A stretch of 48,987 nt of DNA, from NCBI GenBank assembly GCA_020832565.1, contig JAFIEI010000028.1:1-48987 (forward strand), in the 5' to 3' direction. Positions 21,334 through 30,891 of this stretch are shown here, piece after piece. This DNA is from Salinarimonas sp. Its GTDB lineage: Bacteria > Pseudomonadota > Alphaproteobacteria > Rhizobiales > Beijerinckiaceae. Every line of letters begins with the position of its first letter. Position 1 is the stretch's first letter. The position numbers and the translations under genes were made by a program. The notes beneath the pieces are model-generated. The model saw only the letters and a list, made by a program, of their open reading frames with translations, searched no databases and was not told the DNA's origin.

Positions 21334-23826
21334 TTGCCGAGCTTTTCCCGCTCCCTAGAACAAGCGCTCCACCGGGCTCTCGCCCTCGCCGGCGAGAGAC
21401 GGCATGAATACGCCACGCTGGAGCATCTCCTTCTCGCTCTGATCGATGATCAGGACGCGGCAGCCGTCATGCGCGCCTGCAATGTGGACATGGCGACGCT
21501 GAAAACGAATCTGCTCGAATATGTCGATAACGAACTGGCCAATCTCGCCACCGGTGTCGGGCAGGATGCGAAACCGACCGCCGGCTTCCAGCGCGTGATC
21601 CAGCGCGCGGTGATTCATGTGCAATCCTCCGGGCGCGAGGAGGTGACGGGCGCCAATGTGCTGGTCTCGCTCTTCGCCGAGCGCGAAAGCCATGCGGCGT
21701 ATTTCCTGCAGGAGCAGGACATGACGCGCTACGACGCGGTCAACTACATCTCCCACGGCATCGCCAAACGTCCCGGCGCCTCGGATTCCCGCACGCCGCG
21801 TGGCGCGAGCGAGGAAGAGGCGCCCGAGAGGCGTTCCGGCGAGGAAGGCGAGCGGCAGAAGAAGAAGGCGGATGCGCTCGAGGCCTATTGCATCGATCTC
21901 AACGCCAAGGCCCGCCAGGGCCGGATCGACCCGCTGATCGGGCGCGAATCGGAAGTGAGACGCACGATCCAGGTGCTTTGCCGCCGCCAGAAGAACAATC
22001 CGCTCCTCGTCGGCGATCCCGGTGTCGGCAAGACCGCCATCGCCGAAGGTCTGGCCCGCAAGATCAACGAGGGCGATGTTCCCGACGTCCTCAACGGGAC
22101 CACGGTCTACTCCCTCGACATGGGCGCCCTGCTCGCGGGCACGCGCTATCGCGGTGATTTCGAGGAGCGCCTCAAGCAGGTCGTCAAGGAGATCGAGGCC
22201 CATCCCAAGGCGATCATGTTCATCGACGAGATCCATACGGTGATCGGCGCCGGTGCCACCTCGGGCGGTGCCATGGATGCCTCGAACCTGCTCAAGCCGG
22301 CTCTGGCGCAGGGCACGCTGCGCTGCATCGGCTCGACCACCTACAAGGAATACCGCCAGCATTTCGAGAAGGACCGCGCCCTGGTGCGGCGTTTCCAGAA
22401 GATCGACGTGAACGAGCCGTCGATCGAGGATACGATCGAGATCATGAAGGGCCTCAAGCCCTATTACGAAGAGTTCCATGGGCTGCGCTATTCCAACGAT
22501 GCCGTGAAGGCCGCAGTGGAGCTCTCCGCGCGCTATATCAACGACCGCAAGCTGCCGGACAAGGCGATCGACGTGCTCGACGAGACCGGCGCGTCGCAGA
22601 TGTTGCTGCCGGAAAGCCGCCGCAAGAAGACCATCAGCGTCAAGGAGATCGAGACGACGATCGCCTCGATGGCCCGGATCCCGCCGAAATCCGTCTCCAA
22701 GGACGATGCGGCGGTGCTCGAGAATCTCGAAACCGAGCTGCGCTCCGTGGTCTACGGCCAGGATGCCGCCATCGGCGCCCTGTCCTCGGCGATCAAGCTG
22801 GCCCGGGCGGGCCTGCGCGAGCCCGACAAGCCGATCGGCTCCTATCTCTTCGCCGGCCCGACCGGTGTCGGCAAGACCGAGGTGGCGCGCCAGCTGGCAT
22901 CGTCGCTCGGCGTGGAATTGCTGCGTTTCGACATGTCGGAATACATGGAGCGCCACACGGTCAGCCGGCTGATCGGCGCGCCTCCGGGCTATGTCGGATT
23001 CGACCAGGGCGGGCTGCTCACCGATGGCGTCGACCAGCATCCGCATTGCGTGCTGCTGCTCGACGAGATCGAGAAAGCGCATCCCGACCTGTTCAACATC
23101 CTCCTGCAGGTGATGGATCACGGCAAGCTGACGGATCACAACGGCAAGCAGATCGATTTCCGTAACGTCATTCTGATCATGACCTCGAATGCCGGTGCCG
23201 CCGATATGGCCAAGCAGGCCTATGGCTTCACCCGCACCCGGCGCGAGGGCGACGATACCGACGCAATCAACAAGCTGTTCACGCCGGAATTCCGCAACCG
23301 CCTCGATGCGGTGATTTCCTTCGGTGCGCTGCCGAGGGATACGATCTACCGCGTCGTGGACAAGTTCGTGATGCAGCTCGAGGCGCAACTCGCCGACCGC
23401 AACATCGTGATCGAGCTCACCGACGAGGCGCGCGACTGGCTGGTGGAGCGCGGCTATGATCCGACCATGGGTGCGCGTCCGATGGGGCGCGTCATCCAGC
23501 AGGCGATCAAGACGCCGCTGGCCGATATCGTCCTGTTCGGCAAGCTCAAGGGCGGCGGGGCTGTGCGCGTCGTCGTCGCGGAGGACGAAAACGGTCAAAC
23601 GAAGCTCGATTTCGAATTTCCCGAGGGGCCGATCAAGCCGCGCAAGGAGATCGCTCCCAAGCCGAAGAAGCCGCGCCGCAAGCGGGCTTCGCCCGGCAAA
23701 TCGACACGCCGCAAGCCGACCGGCTCCGGGGGCAAGCCCGGGCCCGACGGCGATGGCGGTGATCGGGGCGGTGACGGACCCGGCGGCGTGCGCACCGTGC
23801 CCAAGGTGCCGCTGGTGCGCGCATGA
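21334..23826 (+). CDS. clpA: ATP-dependent Clp protease ATPase subunit ClpA
   Basis: The hexameric AAA+ unfoldase of ClpAP; 830 residues from a TTG start with AGAGG seven bases upstream, because no in-frame ATG precedes the conserved N-terminus. The double Clp-N domain covers about residues 1-145. Walker A of the first AAA module is GDPGVGKTA, with Walker [11 protein letters not shown]. The second has GPTGVGKTE and LLLDEIEK. The ClpP-binding loop cannot be confirmed by eye. After residue about 765 a basic Lys/Arg/Gly/Pro-rich tail of some 65 residues ends in VPKVPLVRA; it is longer than in enterobacterial ClpA. The stop overlaps the next start by four bases. Confidence 0.97.
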   Translation: MPSFSRSLEQALHRALALAGERRHEYATLEHLLLALIDDQDAAAVMRACNVDMATLKTNLLEYVDNELANLATGVGQDAKPTAGFQRVIQRAVIHVQSSGREEVTGANVLVSLFAERESHAAYFLQEQDMTRYDAVNYISHGIAKRPGASDSRTPRGASEEEAPERRSGEEGERQKKKADALEAYCIDLNAKARQGRIDPLIGRESEVRRTIQVLCRRQKNNPLLVGDPGVGKTAIAEGLARKINEGDVPDVLNGTTVYSLDMGALLAGTRYRGDFEERLKQVVKEIEAHPKAIMFIDEIHTVIGAGATSGGAMDASNLLKPALAQGTLRCIGSTTYKEYRQHFEKDRALVRRFQKIDVNEPSIEDTIEIMKGLKPYYEEFHGLRYSNDAVKAAVELSARYINDRKLPDKAIDVLDETGASQMLLPESRRKKTISVKEIETTIASMARIPPKSVSKDDAAVLENLETELRSVVYGQDAAIGALSSAIKLARAGLREPDKPIGSYLFAGPTGVGKTEVARQLASSLGVELLRFDMSEYMERHTVSRLIGAPPGYVGFDQGGLLTDGVDQHPHCVLLLDEIEKAHPDLFNILLQVMDHGKLTDHNGKQIDFRNVILIMTSNAGAADMAKQAYGFTRTRREGDDTDAINKLFTPEFRNRLDAVISFGALPRDTIYRVVDKFVMQLEAQLADRNIVIELTDEARDWLVERGYDPTMGARPMGRVIQQAIKTPLADIVLFGKLKGGGAVRVVVAEDENGQTKLDFEFPEGPIKPRKEIAPKPKKPRRKRASPGKSTRRKPTGSGGKPGPDGDGGDRGGDGPGGVRTVPKVPLVRA

Positions 23827-24893
23827 GCGGCGGGCCCAACAGGCCGCCGCGACCCGTTCCGCCGGATGACCCCCGGCGGGGCGATCCCCGCATGTCCATG
23901 CGGCAGGAGCCGGGCTTTTCCGGCCAGAATCTGCACCAGGATCCGCGGCAAGATCCGCGACAAGATCCGCAATTTGATCCGCGTCGAGATCCGCGCCATG
24001 CGCCCCGTCCCGGGCCGCAGCCTCAACCACAGCAGCCGCAACGGATGCCGCCGCAACAGGCGGCCCCGCAATCGGCGCCGCGTGCCGCGCCCGATCCGCA
24101 GGCGCGCTGGCATGATCCGCATGCCGGCACCCAGCATCCCGCCTATGATCCGGCCTATAGCGCCCTGGATCAGGCGGTTGACGTGCCGCACCGTCCGAGT
24201 CCCGGCCCGGATTACGTGCCCGTCGACCCGGTCAGCCGGGGCTATCAGGATCCGCGCGGGCCGCAGCCGGCCCATGGCTGGGCGCAGCCGCAACCCGCCC
24301 CGACGCAGTATCCGCCGCAATACGGGCAGCCGCCGCAATATCCGCAGGCATCTCATCCCGGTGCCCCCCTGCCGATGCCCGAGGCGCCGCCACGGATGCC
24401 GCGCGATCCGAACCTTCAGGCAGGCCCGGGGCATCCCCCGGGCGGCATCGATGACGAATCGCGCATCCCGCCATGGCTGCAGCAGGCCGGGCAGAGTGTT
24501 GCGAATGGTGCGCGTGCTGCCGCAGGCGCGCTGATGGCGGGAATCGCCACGCTCCGGGCAAGGCGGGCCGAGAAGGCGGCACATGCCGCGCGCGAGCGGG
24601 CACGGGAAGAGGCGGCGCTCGCTGCTGATGCGCTCGATGCCGATGCGGGTACCGATCCCGCCGGCATGCGCGCGCCGCGCAGGCGCATGCCGGCACAGAA
24701 ACTTACCGCGAAGGAAAAGCGCTGGCAGCGCCGGCGTCGCCGGCATGTGGTCGAGGAAATCGTCGGCTGGATACTCGTGCCGGTTATCCTCGTCGCCCTT
24801 TATTTCGCGCTTCTCGGCGGGCTGGCGCTGTTCGGCCTGACCATGGACGACCTGATGGAGGGGCTGCGCATGGTTCGCGAGCAGTTCAGCTGA
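23823..24893 (+). CDS. Pro/Gln-rich membrane-anchored protein of unknown function
   Basis: A 356-residue protein coupled to clpA by an ATGA overlap. Residues 1-215 are low-complexity and rich in Pro, Gln, Asp and Arg, with a run of DPRQ-like units encoded by five 12-bp repeats at 23940-23999. Residues about 218-315 are Ala/Arg/Glu-rich and helical (RARRAEKAAHAARERAREEA), possibly a coiled coil, followed by a very basic segment (KRWQRRRRRH). One strong membrane helix (IVGWILVPVILVALYFALLGGLALFGL) lies near the C-terminus. The basic stretch before it predicts a cytoplasmic N-terminal region. No known domain is recognised. The position suggests, but does not show, a link to Clp proteolysis. Confidence 0.75.
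   Translation: MSGGPNRPPRPVPPDDPRRGDPRMSMRQEPGFSGQNLHQDPRQDPRQDPQFDPRRDPRHAPRPGPQPQPQQPQRMPPQQAAPQSAPRAAPDPQARWHDPHAGTQHPAYDPAYSALDQAVDVPHRPSPGPDYVPVDPVSRGYQDPRGPQPAHGWAQPQPAPTQYPPQYGQPPQYPQASHPGAPLPMPEAPPRMPRDPNLQAGPGHPPGGIDDESRIPPWLQQAGQSVANGARAAAGALMAGIATLRARRAEKAAHAARERAREEAALAADALDADAGTDPAGMRAPRRRMPAQKLTAKEKRWQRRRRRHVVEEIVGWILVPVILVALYFALLGGLALFGLTMDDLMEGLRMVREQFS
23940..23999 (+). repeat. Five 12-bp units with a GATCCGC core
   Basis: Units starting with GATCCGC follow one another every 12 bases, each encoding Asp-Pro-Arg/Gln-X. They lie in the disordered N-terminal half of the Pro/Gln-rich protein. Confidence 0.8.
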
Positions 24894-24908
24894 CCGAACG
24901 GCAGGAAC

Positions 24909-25640
24909 ATGACACGCAGCCGCGCTGATACCCTGCTCGTGGCGCGGGGCTATTTCGAGAGTCGCGCGAGAGCCCAGGAGGCGATTCGCGCCGGGCTGGT
25001 GCGCGTCGATGGAATCATGCTGCGCAAGGCCTCCGAGAGCGTGGCCGAGGATGCGGAAATCGAGGCAACCCAGCCGCATCCTTACGTCTCTCGCGGCGGT
25101 CTGAAGCTCGCGGCCGCCCTCGATGCCTTCGGATTCGATCCACGTGAGCGCGTTGCCTGTGATCTCGGCGCTTCCACGGGCGGGTTCACCGATGTCCTGC
25201 TGCAGCGCGGCGCCCGCCTCGTCCATGCCGTCGATGTCGGGCGCGGCCAGCTCCATCCACGCATTGCGGACGATCCCCGCGTGGTCGCCATGGAGGGCTG
25301 CGACGCGCGCAGTCTCGATCAGACCCGTTTGCCCGAGCCGCCGACGCTGCTCGTCGCCGATGTCAGCTTCATCTCCCTGAAACTGGTGATCCCGCCCGTC
25401 CTGCCGCTGCTTGCGCCGCAAGCCGAGATCGTTCTTCTGATCAAGCCGCAATTCGAAGCCGGTCGTGATGCGCTGGGCAAGGGCGGTATCGTGCGCGACG
25501 AAGCCGTGCAACGCGATGTCTGTGACGGCATCGCGCGGATGCTGGCCGATGCGGGCAGCCATATCGTGGGCTTGATTGAATCGCCGATCCGCGGTGGCGA
25601 CGGCAACCGCGAATTCCTGATCGGAGCACGCCTTGGCTGA
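24909..25640 (+). CDS. TlyA-family rRNA methyltransferase
   Basis: An S4 domain (residues about 5-65: RADTLLVARGYFESRARAQEAI) is followed by an FtsJ/RrmJ-type SAM-dependent methyltransferase domain (PHPYVSRGGLKLAAALDAF; DLGASTGGFTDVLLQRGA). The 243-residue architecture is that of TlyA, a 2'-O-methyltransferase of 16S and 23S rRNA in mycobacteria; family members were once labelled hemolysins. The motif LLIKPQFEAGRD and the Lys near residue 60 fit the K-D-K-E catalytic set. It overlaps the following methyltransferase gene by eight bases. Confidence 0.93.
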   Translation: MTRSRADTLLVARGYFESRARAQEAIRAGLVRVDGIMLRKASESVAEDAEIEATQPHPYVSRGGLKLAAALDAFGFDPRERVACDLGASTGGFTDVLLQRGARLVHAVDVGRGQLHPRIADDPRVVAMEGCDARSLDQTRLPEPPTLLVADVSFISLKLVIPPVLPLLAPQAEIVLLIKPQFEAGRDALGKGGIVRDEAVQRDVCDGIARMLADAGSHIVGLIESPIRGGDGNREFLIGARLG

Positions 25641-27027
25641 ATCTCTTCGGGAACTCGCACCGTTTACGGTCACGATCGAGCGCCTCGGTGCGCGTGGCGA
25701 CGGCATTGCGCACCACGGCGCTAACGTCCTGCATGTACCGGGCACCTTGCCGGGCGAGACCGTACGGGTGTTTCGCGAGGAGGGTAGCCGCGCCCTGTGC
25801 GACGGCGATGACGCCATCATCGAGGCCTCGCCGGAGCGTGTCGCGCCGTTCTGCCCGGTTTACGGGGAATGCGGCGGTTGCGTCGCGCAGCATATAGGAT
25901 CCGGGCTCTACGCGGCCTGGAAGCGCGGCCTGCTCGAACATGCTCTCGGGCGCGCGGGTCTCGAAACCACGATCGCGCAGCTGGTCCCGGCGGCAGGGGA
26001 AGGCCGCCGGCGCCTGACATTTCATGCCGTGCGCGGTGACGATGCTAACCTGCGGGTCGGCTTCATGGCCGCGCGCAGCCATGATCTCGTGGCGATCGAT
26101 CATTGCCCCGTCGCCGAGCCGGCCCTGGCGGATGCGCCGGCGATCGCGGCGCGTCTCGCGGAGGTATTCGTCTCCACATCCCGGGATCGCCCGCGATCCT
26201 CCAGATCCGCGCGCCCGACCGAGCCTGCCTGCGATATCCACGTGACGGCGAGCCTCAACGGCCTCGATGTCGATCTGCGATCCGCCCAAGGCGCTGCTCG
26301 TCCCGGGCAAGGCGCTGCGGCAACGCAGCCTAAGCTTCCTGAGACCCTGCGCGCGAGGCTGATCGCCCTGGCCGAATCGTGCGATCTCGCGCGGCTCTCG
26401 GTCGCGGGGGAGACACTCGTGATGCGCCGGCCGCCCCTGCAGCGGATGGGCCCGGCCACGGTACTGCCGCCCGCTGGCGGATTCCTGCAGGCCAGTGCCA
26501 TGGGTGAGGAGATCCTCGCCAAGCATGTGCGCGAAGCGCTGCATGCGCGTCCCGCACCCGGCGGCGCAGGAAAACGCAAATCCCGCAAACCGATACGCCG
26601 CGTGGCGGAGCTGTTTGCCGGCAGCGGTGCCTTCACGCTGCGCATCGCCGAGGATTTCGCGGTGCATGCGGTCGAGGCCGATGAAGCCGCGCTTGCCGCT
26701 CTCGATCGCGGTGCCCGCGAGACGCGCGGCCTCAAGGCGGTCACCCACGAATGCCGCGATCTGTTCCGACGCCCGCTGCTCGTACCCGAACTCTCTGCCT
26801 ACGATGCCGTCGTGCTCGATCCGCCGCGTGCCGGATGCGAGGCGCAGGCGCGTCAGCTTGCCAGGGCCCAGGTGCCGCTCGTCGTCTATGTATCCTGTGA
26901 TCCCGTGAGTCTGGCGCGGGATGCGGCTTTGTTGACGGCGGCGGGTTACCATCTCGAAACCGTGATCCCGATCGATCAATTCGCCATGACGGCTCATCTC
27001 GAATGCGTTGCCGTGCTCAGGAAATGA
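25633..27027 (+). CDS. Class I 23S rRNA m5U methyltransferase, RlmCD/TrmA type
   Basis: A SAM-dependent m5U RNA methyltransferase of 464 residues. A TRAM-like N-terminal domain (FTVTIERLGARGDGIA) is followed by cysteines in the pattern C-x5-C-x2-C (FCPVYGECGGC), which with a fourth Cys (DHCPVAEP) would bind a 4Fe-4S cluster as in RlmD. The Rossmann part shows ELFAGSGAFTLRIA, VLDPPRAG and the nucleophile loop VYVSCDPVSLARD. The start is TTG, eight bases inside the tlyA end, so translation is coupled. The closest known enzyme, RlmD, modifies U1939 of 23S rRNA; the target here is not proven. Confidence 0.92.
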   Translation: MAESLRELAPFTVTIERLGARGDGIAHHGANVLHVPGTLPGETVRVFREEGSRALCDGDDAIIEASPERVAPFCPVYGECGGCVAQHIGSGLYAAWKRGLLEHALGRAGLETTIAQLVPAAGEGRRRLTFHAVRGDDANLRVGFMAARSHDLVAIDHCPVAEPALADAPAIAARLAEVFVSTSRDRPRSSRSARPTEPACDIHVTASLNGLDVDLRSAQGAARPGQGAAATQPKLPETLRARLIALAESCDLARLSVAGETLVMRRPPLQRMGPATVLPPAGGFLQASAMGEEILAKHVREALHARPAPGGAGKRKSRKPIRRVAELFAGSGAFTLRIAEDFAVHAVEADEAALAALDRGARETRGLKAVTHECRDLFRRPLLVPELSAYDAVVLDPPRAGCEAQARQLARAQVPLVVYVSCDPVSLARDAALLTAAGYHLETVIPIDQFAMTAHLECVAVLRK

Positions 27028-27248
27028 CTTTTTCCGCGCGATTCGGCGAAAATCAGGCCTGAGCGCCTCCGAAACACGCCTGTTCGGCCGAAAATCGGCA
27101 GTGGATTACGGGGATCGTGCCAGCGCTTCATATGATTGCAGACAATTTTAACGACCGGTTTGACCCGGCGCATACGGCCCGCGACGTAACGTGACGTCAT
27201 CACAGCCGAGGCCGCGCCACACGCGGCCCTCACGAGGGAACCGGGCCG

Positions 27249-28406
27249 GTGCCGCAGGGCGCAGCTCGTATCGAAACAATGGTGCATGGCTTGATCGACG
27301 ATCTCGAATCCGCAATCGCGCGCTCCTCGCAGTCGCGCCGTTCCGACCATCTGCGCCGGGTCACCGATCTGTTCCTGCGCGATGCGCCGGCGCTGAGCGA
27401 AGAGCAGGTCGATCTGTTCGACGTGGTCATCGCCCGGCTGGCCAATGCCATCGAGGCACGCGCTCGCATGGATCTGTCAGAGCGTCTGGCGGAGGTGCCG
27501 AACGCGCCGCGCGGGGTCGTGCGTTCGCTCGCCCATGACGAGATCGGCATCGCCCGCCCGATCCTGACGCGCTCGGAGCGGCTCTCCGACGACGATCTCG
27601 TCGCCGTCGCCCTCGCCAAGGGGCGCGAGCACATGCTGGCCATTTCGGAGCGGTCGGCATTGACGGAACCGGTCACCGACGTTCTGGTCAAGCGGGGTGA
27701 CCGCATCGTTGTGCACGCGGTTGCCGGCAATCCCGGCGCGCGCTTTTCCGATGACGGGATCGCGACATTGGCAGAGCGTGCCCGTGCCGATGATGCGCTT
27801 CGCAGCGTGCTGGCCGAGCGCGACGATGTCGATCCCGAGCGCCTGCGCCAGCTCATGGCGATCGCCAAGGAGACGGTGCGCAACCGCCTGCAGGATGAGA
27901 CACCGCAGGGTGTTCTCGACCACGCCCTCGAAATCGGCACCCTCGGCCTCGAGGCCGAGATCGTTCCCGGTGCGCGGGATTACCGCCCGGCTGTCGCCGT
28001 CATCGACGCGCTCGAAGCCGAGCGCCCGCTCGTCGAGCAGGATCTGATGGATTTTGCAGGGGCGAAGAAGTTCGAGGAATGCGTCTGCGCCGTCGCGCGC
28101 ATGGCCGATCTCTCGATTCAGGCCGCCGAGCGGCTGTTCGACGAAGGGGATGCGGAGCTGCTCCTCGTTGTCGCGCGGGCGCAGGACTGGTCCTGGGCGA
28201 CCCTGCGGCTGATGCTGAAGCTGCGCGGTGACGAGGCTGCCGCGCCGCATCTGATGCGCAAGGCCAAGGAGACCTTCGAGAAACTCAAGCCGAAGACCGC
28301 CGAGCGCGTCCTGCATTTCCTCAAGGCACGCGAGGCGAGCCAGCAGCGCGCGAGCCGCAAGGCCGCCTTCCGCACCGGCGGCAATATCAAACCCTTGCAA
28401 TTGTGA
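27249..28406 (+). CDS. DUF2336 domain protein
   Basis: A 385-residue, mostly helical protein of the DUF2336 family, which is typical of alphaproteobacteria and has no assigned reaction. The N-terminus runs IDDLESAIARSSQSRRSDHLRRVTDLFLRDA, the family pattern, and repeated helical pairs continue to about residue 350. The start could be GTG at 27249, with GAGGG ten bases upstream, or ATG at 27279, which begins closer to conserved sequence. No signal peptide or membrane segment. The 221-base leader holds a perfect 7-bp hairpin (27210-27228). Its last 20 bases overlap the end of trmB on the other strand. Confidence 0.85.
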   Translation: MPQGAARIETMVHGLIDDLESAIARSSQSRRSDHLRRVTDLFLRDAPALSEEQVDLFDVVIARLANAIEARARMDLSERLAEVPNAPRGVVRSLAHDEIGIARPILTRSERLSDDDLVAVALAKGREHMLAISERSALTEPVTDVLVKRGDRIVVHAVAGNPGARFSDDGIATLAERARADDALRSVLAERDDVDPERLRQLMAIAKETVRNRLQDETPQGVLDHALEIGTLGLEAEIVPGARDYRPAVAVIDALEAERPLVEQDLMDFAGAKKFEECVCAVARMADLSIQAAERLFDEGDAELLLVVARAQDWSWATLRLMLKLRGDEAAAPHLMRKAKETFEKLKPKTAERVLHFLKAREASQQRASRKAAFRTGGNIKPLQL

Positions 28407-29094
28407 GGTAGGAGGGGCGGCGCCCCTCCCGGATCGCCTTGGCTTCGTAGCGCGTTCCGGGCCAGCCCGGATAGGGCCGGCGCCAGTCATCGGGCCCGTT
28501 CACCTGCCAGCGCAGGCGCGGCTCGTTTGCGACGCGCGCCAGCGTCCAGCCGACGTAATCATCGATATCGGAAGCGAAATGGAACGTGCCGCCCGGCTCG
28601 AGAAGGCGGGCGATCGCGGCGAGGTTGTCCGGTGAAACGAACCGGCGCTTGCGGTTACGCCGCTTCGGCCAGGGATCGGGATAGAGCAGATAGATCCGCC
28701 CGAAGGCCGCCTCGGGCAGGCGCGGTAGCAGCAGGCTCGCATCCTCGTCCCAGAGCCGGATATTGGACAGCGCGCGCGCTTCCACTTCGCCCAGAAGCTT
28801 TACCATGCCGTTGATGAAGGGTTCGCAGCCGATGAAACCCGTGCGCGGGTTCTCCTGCGCGCGATGGGCGAGATGCTCGCCGCCGCCGAAGCCGATCTCC
28901 AGCACCAGCTCTTCGGGTTCGAAACCGAAAAGTCCCGCGAGATCCTCGCGGGACAAGGGGGCGTCGCCGCGCGGCAACATCAGGCGCGGCAACGCGTTTT
29001 CGAGGCGTTCCTCCTGTCCCTGACGCAGTTTCTTGCCCTTGCGGCGACCGAAGAAGGCGGAAGCAGGGGCCTGCGCGGAGGAGGAAGCGCTCAT
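28387..29094 (-). CDS. trmB: tRNA (guanine-N7-)-methyltransferase
   Basis: Forms m7G46 in the variable loop of tRNA; 235 residues. The SAM-binding motif is LVLEIGFGGGEHLAHRA. LLYPDPWPKRRNRKRRF is the TrmB signature with the catalytic Asp. The C-terminal GTRYEAKAIREGRRPSYLTI is also typical. It is the last gene of the minus-strand run and follows metK after ten bases. Its 3' end overlaps the DUF2336 gene tail-to-tail by 20 bases. Confidence 0.97.
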   Translation of the reverse strand: MSASSSAQAPASAFFGRRKGKKLRQGQEERLENALPRLMLPRGDAPLSREDLAGLFGFEPEELVLEIGFGGGEHLAHRAQENPRTGFIGCEPFINGMVKLLGEVEARALSNIRLWDEDASLLLPRLPEAAFGRIYLLYPDPWPKRRNRKRRFVSPDNLAAIARLLEPGGTFHFASDIDDYVGWTLARVANEPRLRWQVNGPDDWRRPYPGWPGTRYEAKAIREGRRPSYLTIARV

Positions 29095-29104
29095 GTCCGG
29101 GCGA

Positions 29105-30274
29105 TCAGAATGCCGACTTCAGCGTGTCGACCAGATCCGTACGCTCCCAGGAGAAGCCGCCATCGGCTTCAGGGGCGCGACCGAAATGGCCATAGGCTGC
29201 AGTGCGGGCATAGATCGGACGGTTCAGCTCCAGCTTGGTGCGGATGCCGCGCGGCGACAGATCGACCGCCTCCATCAGCACCGCCTCGAGCTTGGCTTCG
29301 TCGACCTGACCCGTGCCGTGCAGATCGGCATAGATCGAGAGCGGCTTGGCCACGCCGATGGCGTAGGAGAGCTGGATGGTGCAGCGCTTGGCCAGACCCG
29401 CCGCGACGACGTTCTTGGCGAGGTAGCGCGCAGCATAGGCCGCCGAACGGTCGACCTTCGTGGGATCCTTGCCCGAGAAGGCGCCGCCGCCATGGGGAGC
29501 CGCACCGCCATAGGTGTCGACGATGATCTTGCGACCGGTGAGGCCGGCATCGCCGTCCGGGCCGCCGATCACGAAGGCACCGGTCGGATTGACGTGCCAG
29601 ATGCAGTCCTTGCCGATCCAGCCTTCCGGAAGCGACTGGTGCACGTAGGGCTCCACGATGGAGCGGATGTCGTGCGAGGTCAGCTTCTCGTCGAGATGCT
29701 GGGTGGACACGACGATCTGCGTGACGCCGATCGGCTTGCCGTTTTCATAGCGCACCGTGACCTGGCTCTTCGAATCCGGGCCGAGAAGCTTGGATTCGCC
29801 GCTCTTGCGCGCATCGGCCATGGCCTTGAGGATCTTGTGCGAGAAGGCGATCGGAGCCGGCATCAACTCCTCGGTCTCGTCGCAGGCATAGCCGAACATG
29901 ATGCCCTGGTCGCCGGCACCTTCTTCCTTGCCGCCGCCGGAATCGACGCCCTGGGCGATATGCGCCGACTGCGCATGCAGCAGCACGTCGATATCGCAAT
30001 TGGCCCAGTGGAAGCCGTCCTGCTCGTAGCCGATATCCTTGATGGCCATGCGCGCGAGATGCGACACGTAATCGGCGGTGATTTCCTCGGGGCCGCGCAC
30101 CTCGCCCGCGATCACGACCTTGTTGGTCGTGGTCAGGGTTTCGCACGCAACGCGCGCTTCCGGCATCACGGAGAGATAAGCATCGACGACGGTGTCGGAA
30201 ATGCGGTCACAGACCTTGTCCGGATGGCCTTCGGAAACGGATTCACTGGTGAAGAGATAGCTGGAACGAGCCAC
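29105..30274 (-). CDS. metK: S-adenosylmethionine synthetase
   Basis: Makes SAM from methionine and ATP; 389 residues. The start is GTG at 30274, giving the conserved opening [22 protein letters not shown], with GGTGGG as ribosome binding site six bases upstream; longer frames are not protein-like. [12 protein letters not shown] and [19 protein letters not shown] are the two family signatures. It lies between an XRE regulator and trmB, as in other Hyphomicrobiales. The 162-base leader contains hairpins that I could not assign to a known riboswitch. Confidence 0.98.
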   Translation of the reverse strand: MARSSYLFTSESVSEGHPDKVCDRISDTVVDAYLSVMPEARVACETLTTTNKVVIAGEVRGPEEITADYVSHLARMAIKDIGYEQDGFHWANCDIDVLLHAQSAHIAQGVDSGGGKEEGAGDQGIMFGYACDETEELMPAPIAFSHKILKAMADARKSGESKLLGPDSKSQVTVRYENGKPIGVTQIVVSTQHLDEKLTSHDIRSIVEPYVHQSLPEGWIGKDCIWHVNPTGAFVIGGPDGDAGLTGRKIIVDTYGGAAPHGGGAFSGKDPTKVDRSAAYAARYLAKNVVAAGLAKRCTIQLSYAIGVAKPLSIYADLHGTGQVDEAKLEAVLMEAVDLSPRGIRTKLELNRPIYARTAAYGHFGRAPEADGGFSWERTDLVDTLKSAF

Positions 30275-30308
30275 GATCAACCCACCCTTTCTGATTGGTA
30301 TGTACCTT

Positions 30309-30403
30309 GGGCGCACGAAAATGCGCCCGTCGAATTCCTGAGAACGAACGGCTTTTGCCATCGCTTTAGCGGAAGGTCAAGGCGACAGACCGAATTCGTT
30401 CGG
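30309..30403 (-). promoter_or_regulatory. Structured leader of metK
   Basis: A perfect 7-bp hairpin, GGGCGCA/TGCGCCC with a 6-base loop (30309-30328), lies 35 bases upstream of the GTG start. A second, CCGAA/TTCGG with a CGAA loop (30390-30403), lies further upstream. TTGACC near 30375 could be a -35 element. A SAM-dependent leader would make sense here, but the SAM-II consensus core was not found. Confidence 0.3.
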
Positions 30404-30436
30404 AATAAAGAACGAGGCGGGTGTGCGAAAACAGGC

Positions 30437-30874
30437 TCAGACCGCTTGATCGACAGGGGCTTGCGCGGTCTGGTCATCCGCTTCTGCCAGCGCTTCGACG
30501 AGATCGACAATTCTCTTGCGCACACGACTGTCGCGCACCCGAACGAATGCGCGCATCAACTGCAATCCGTCCGAAGTCGAGAGGAAATCGGTCATGTAGG
30601 GCGGGTTGGGATCCTCGGCGAAGCCGCCGGGCGACTCCCCTTCCGGCGTCGGCGCGCCTTCATAGAAGAACTCGATCTGGACGCCGAGCGCGGATGCGAT
30701 CTGATGCAACCGGCTCGCGCCGATGCGGTTGGCGCCCTTCTCGTATTTCTGGATCTGCTGGAATGTCAGGCCCAGTGCTTCGCCCAGCTTTTCCTGGCTC
30801 ATCCCGACCATCATCCGCCGCATGCGCACGCGGCTGCCGACATGGATGTCGATCGGATTCGGATTCTTCTTCAC
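30437..30874 (-). CDS. XRE-family transcriptional regulator (PraR/PhrR-like)
   Basis: A 145-residue DNA-binding protein from a GTG start at 30874, with GGGGGACAGG just upstream. The helix-turn-helix occupies residues about 10-70: IHVGSRVRMRRMMVGMSQEKLGEALGLTFQQIQKYEKGANRIGAS region, followed by the acidic C-terminal half. This highly conserved alphaproteobacterial family includes PraR/PhrR regulators of symbiosis and quorum-sensing genes in rhizobia. It sits between lnt and metK, 17 bases after lnt, and is probably cotranscribed with them. Its targets here are unknown. Confidence 0.92.
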   Translation of the reverse strand: MKKNPNPIDIHVGSRVRMRRMMVGMSQEKLGEALGLTFQQIQKYEKGANRIGASRLHQIASALGVQIEFFYEGAPTPEGESPGGFAEDPNPPYMTDFLSTSDGLQLMRAFVRVRDSRVRKRIVDLVEALAEADDQTAQAPVDQAV

Positions 30875-30891
30875 TTGCCTGTCCCCCAGAC

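Noticed and set aside
21355-24030. Open frame of about 890 codons on the minus strand
   Set aside because: It is antisense to clpA, whose domains are complete; GC-rich codon use leaves long open frames on the other strand.
24909-25640. Hemolysin
   Set aside because: TlyA-type proteins carry S4 and FtsJ methyltransferase domains; the motifs fit RNA methylation.
30275-30436. SAM-II riboswitch before metK
   Set aside because: The conserved core of that family could not be found on reading the leader; only generic hairpins remain.
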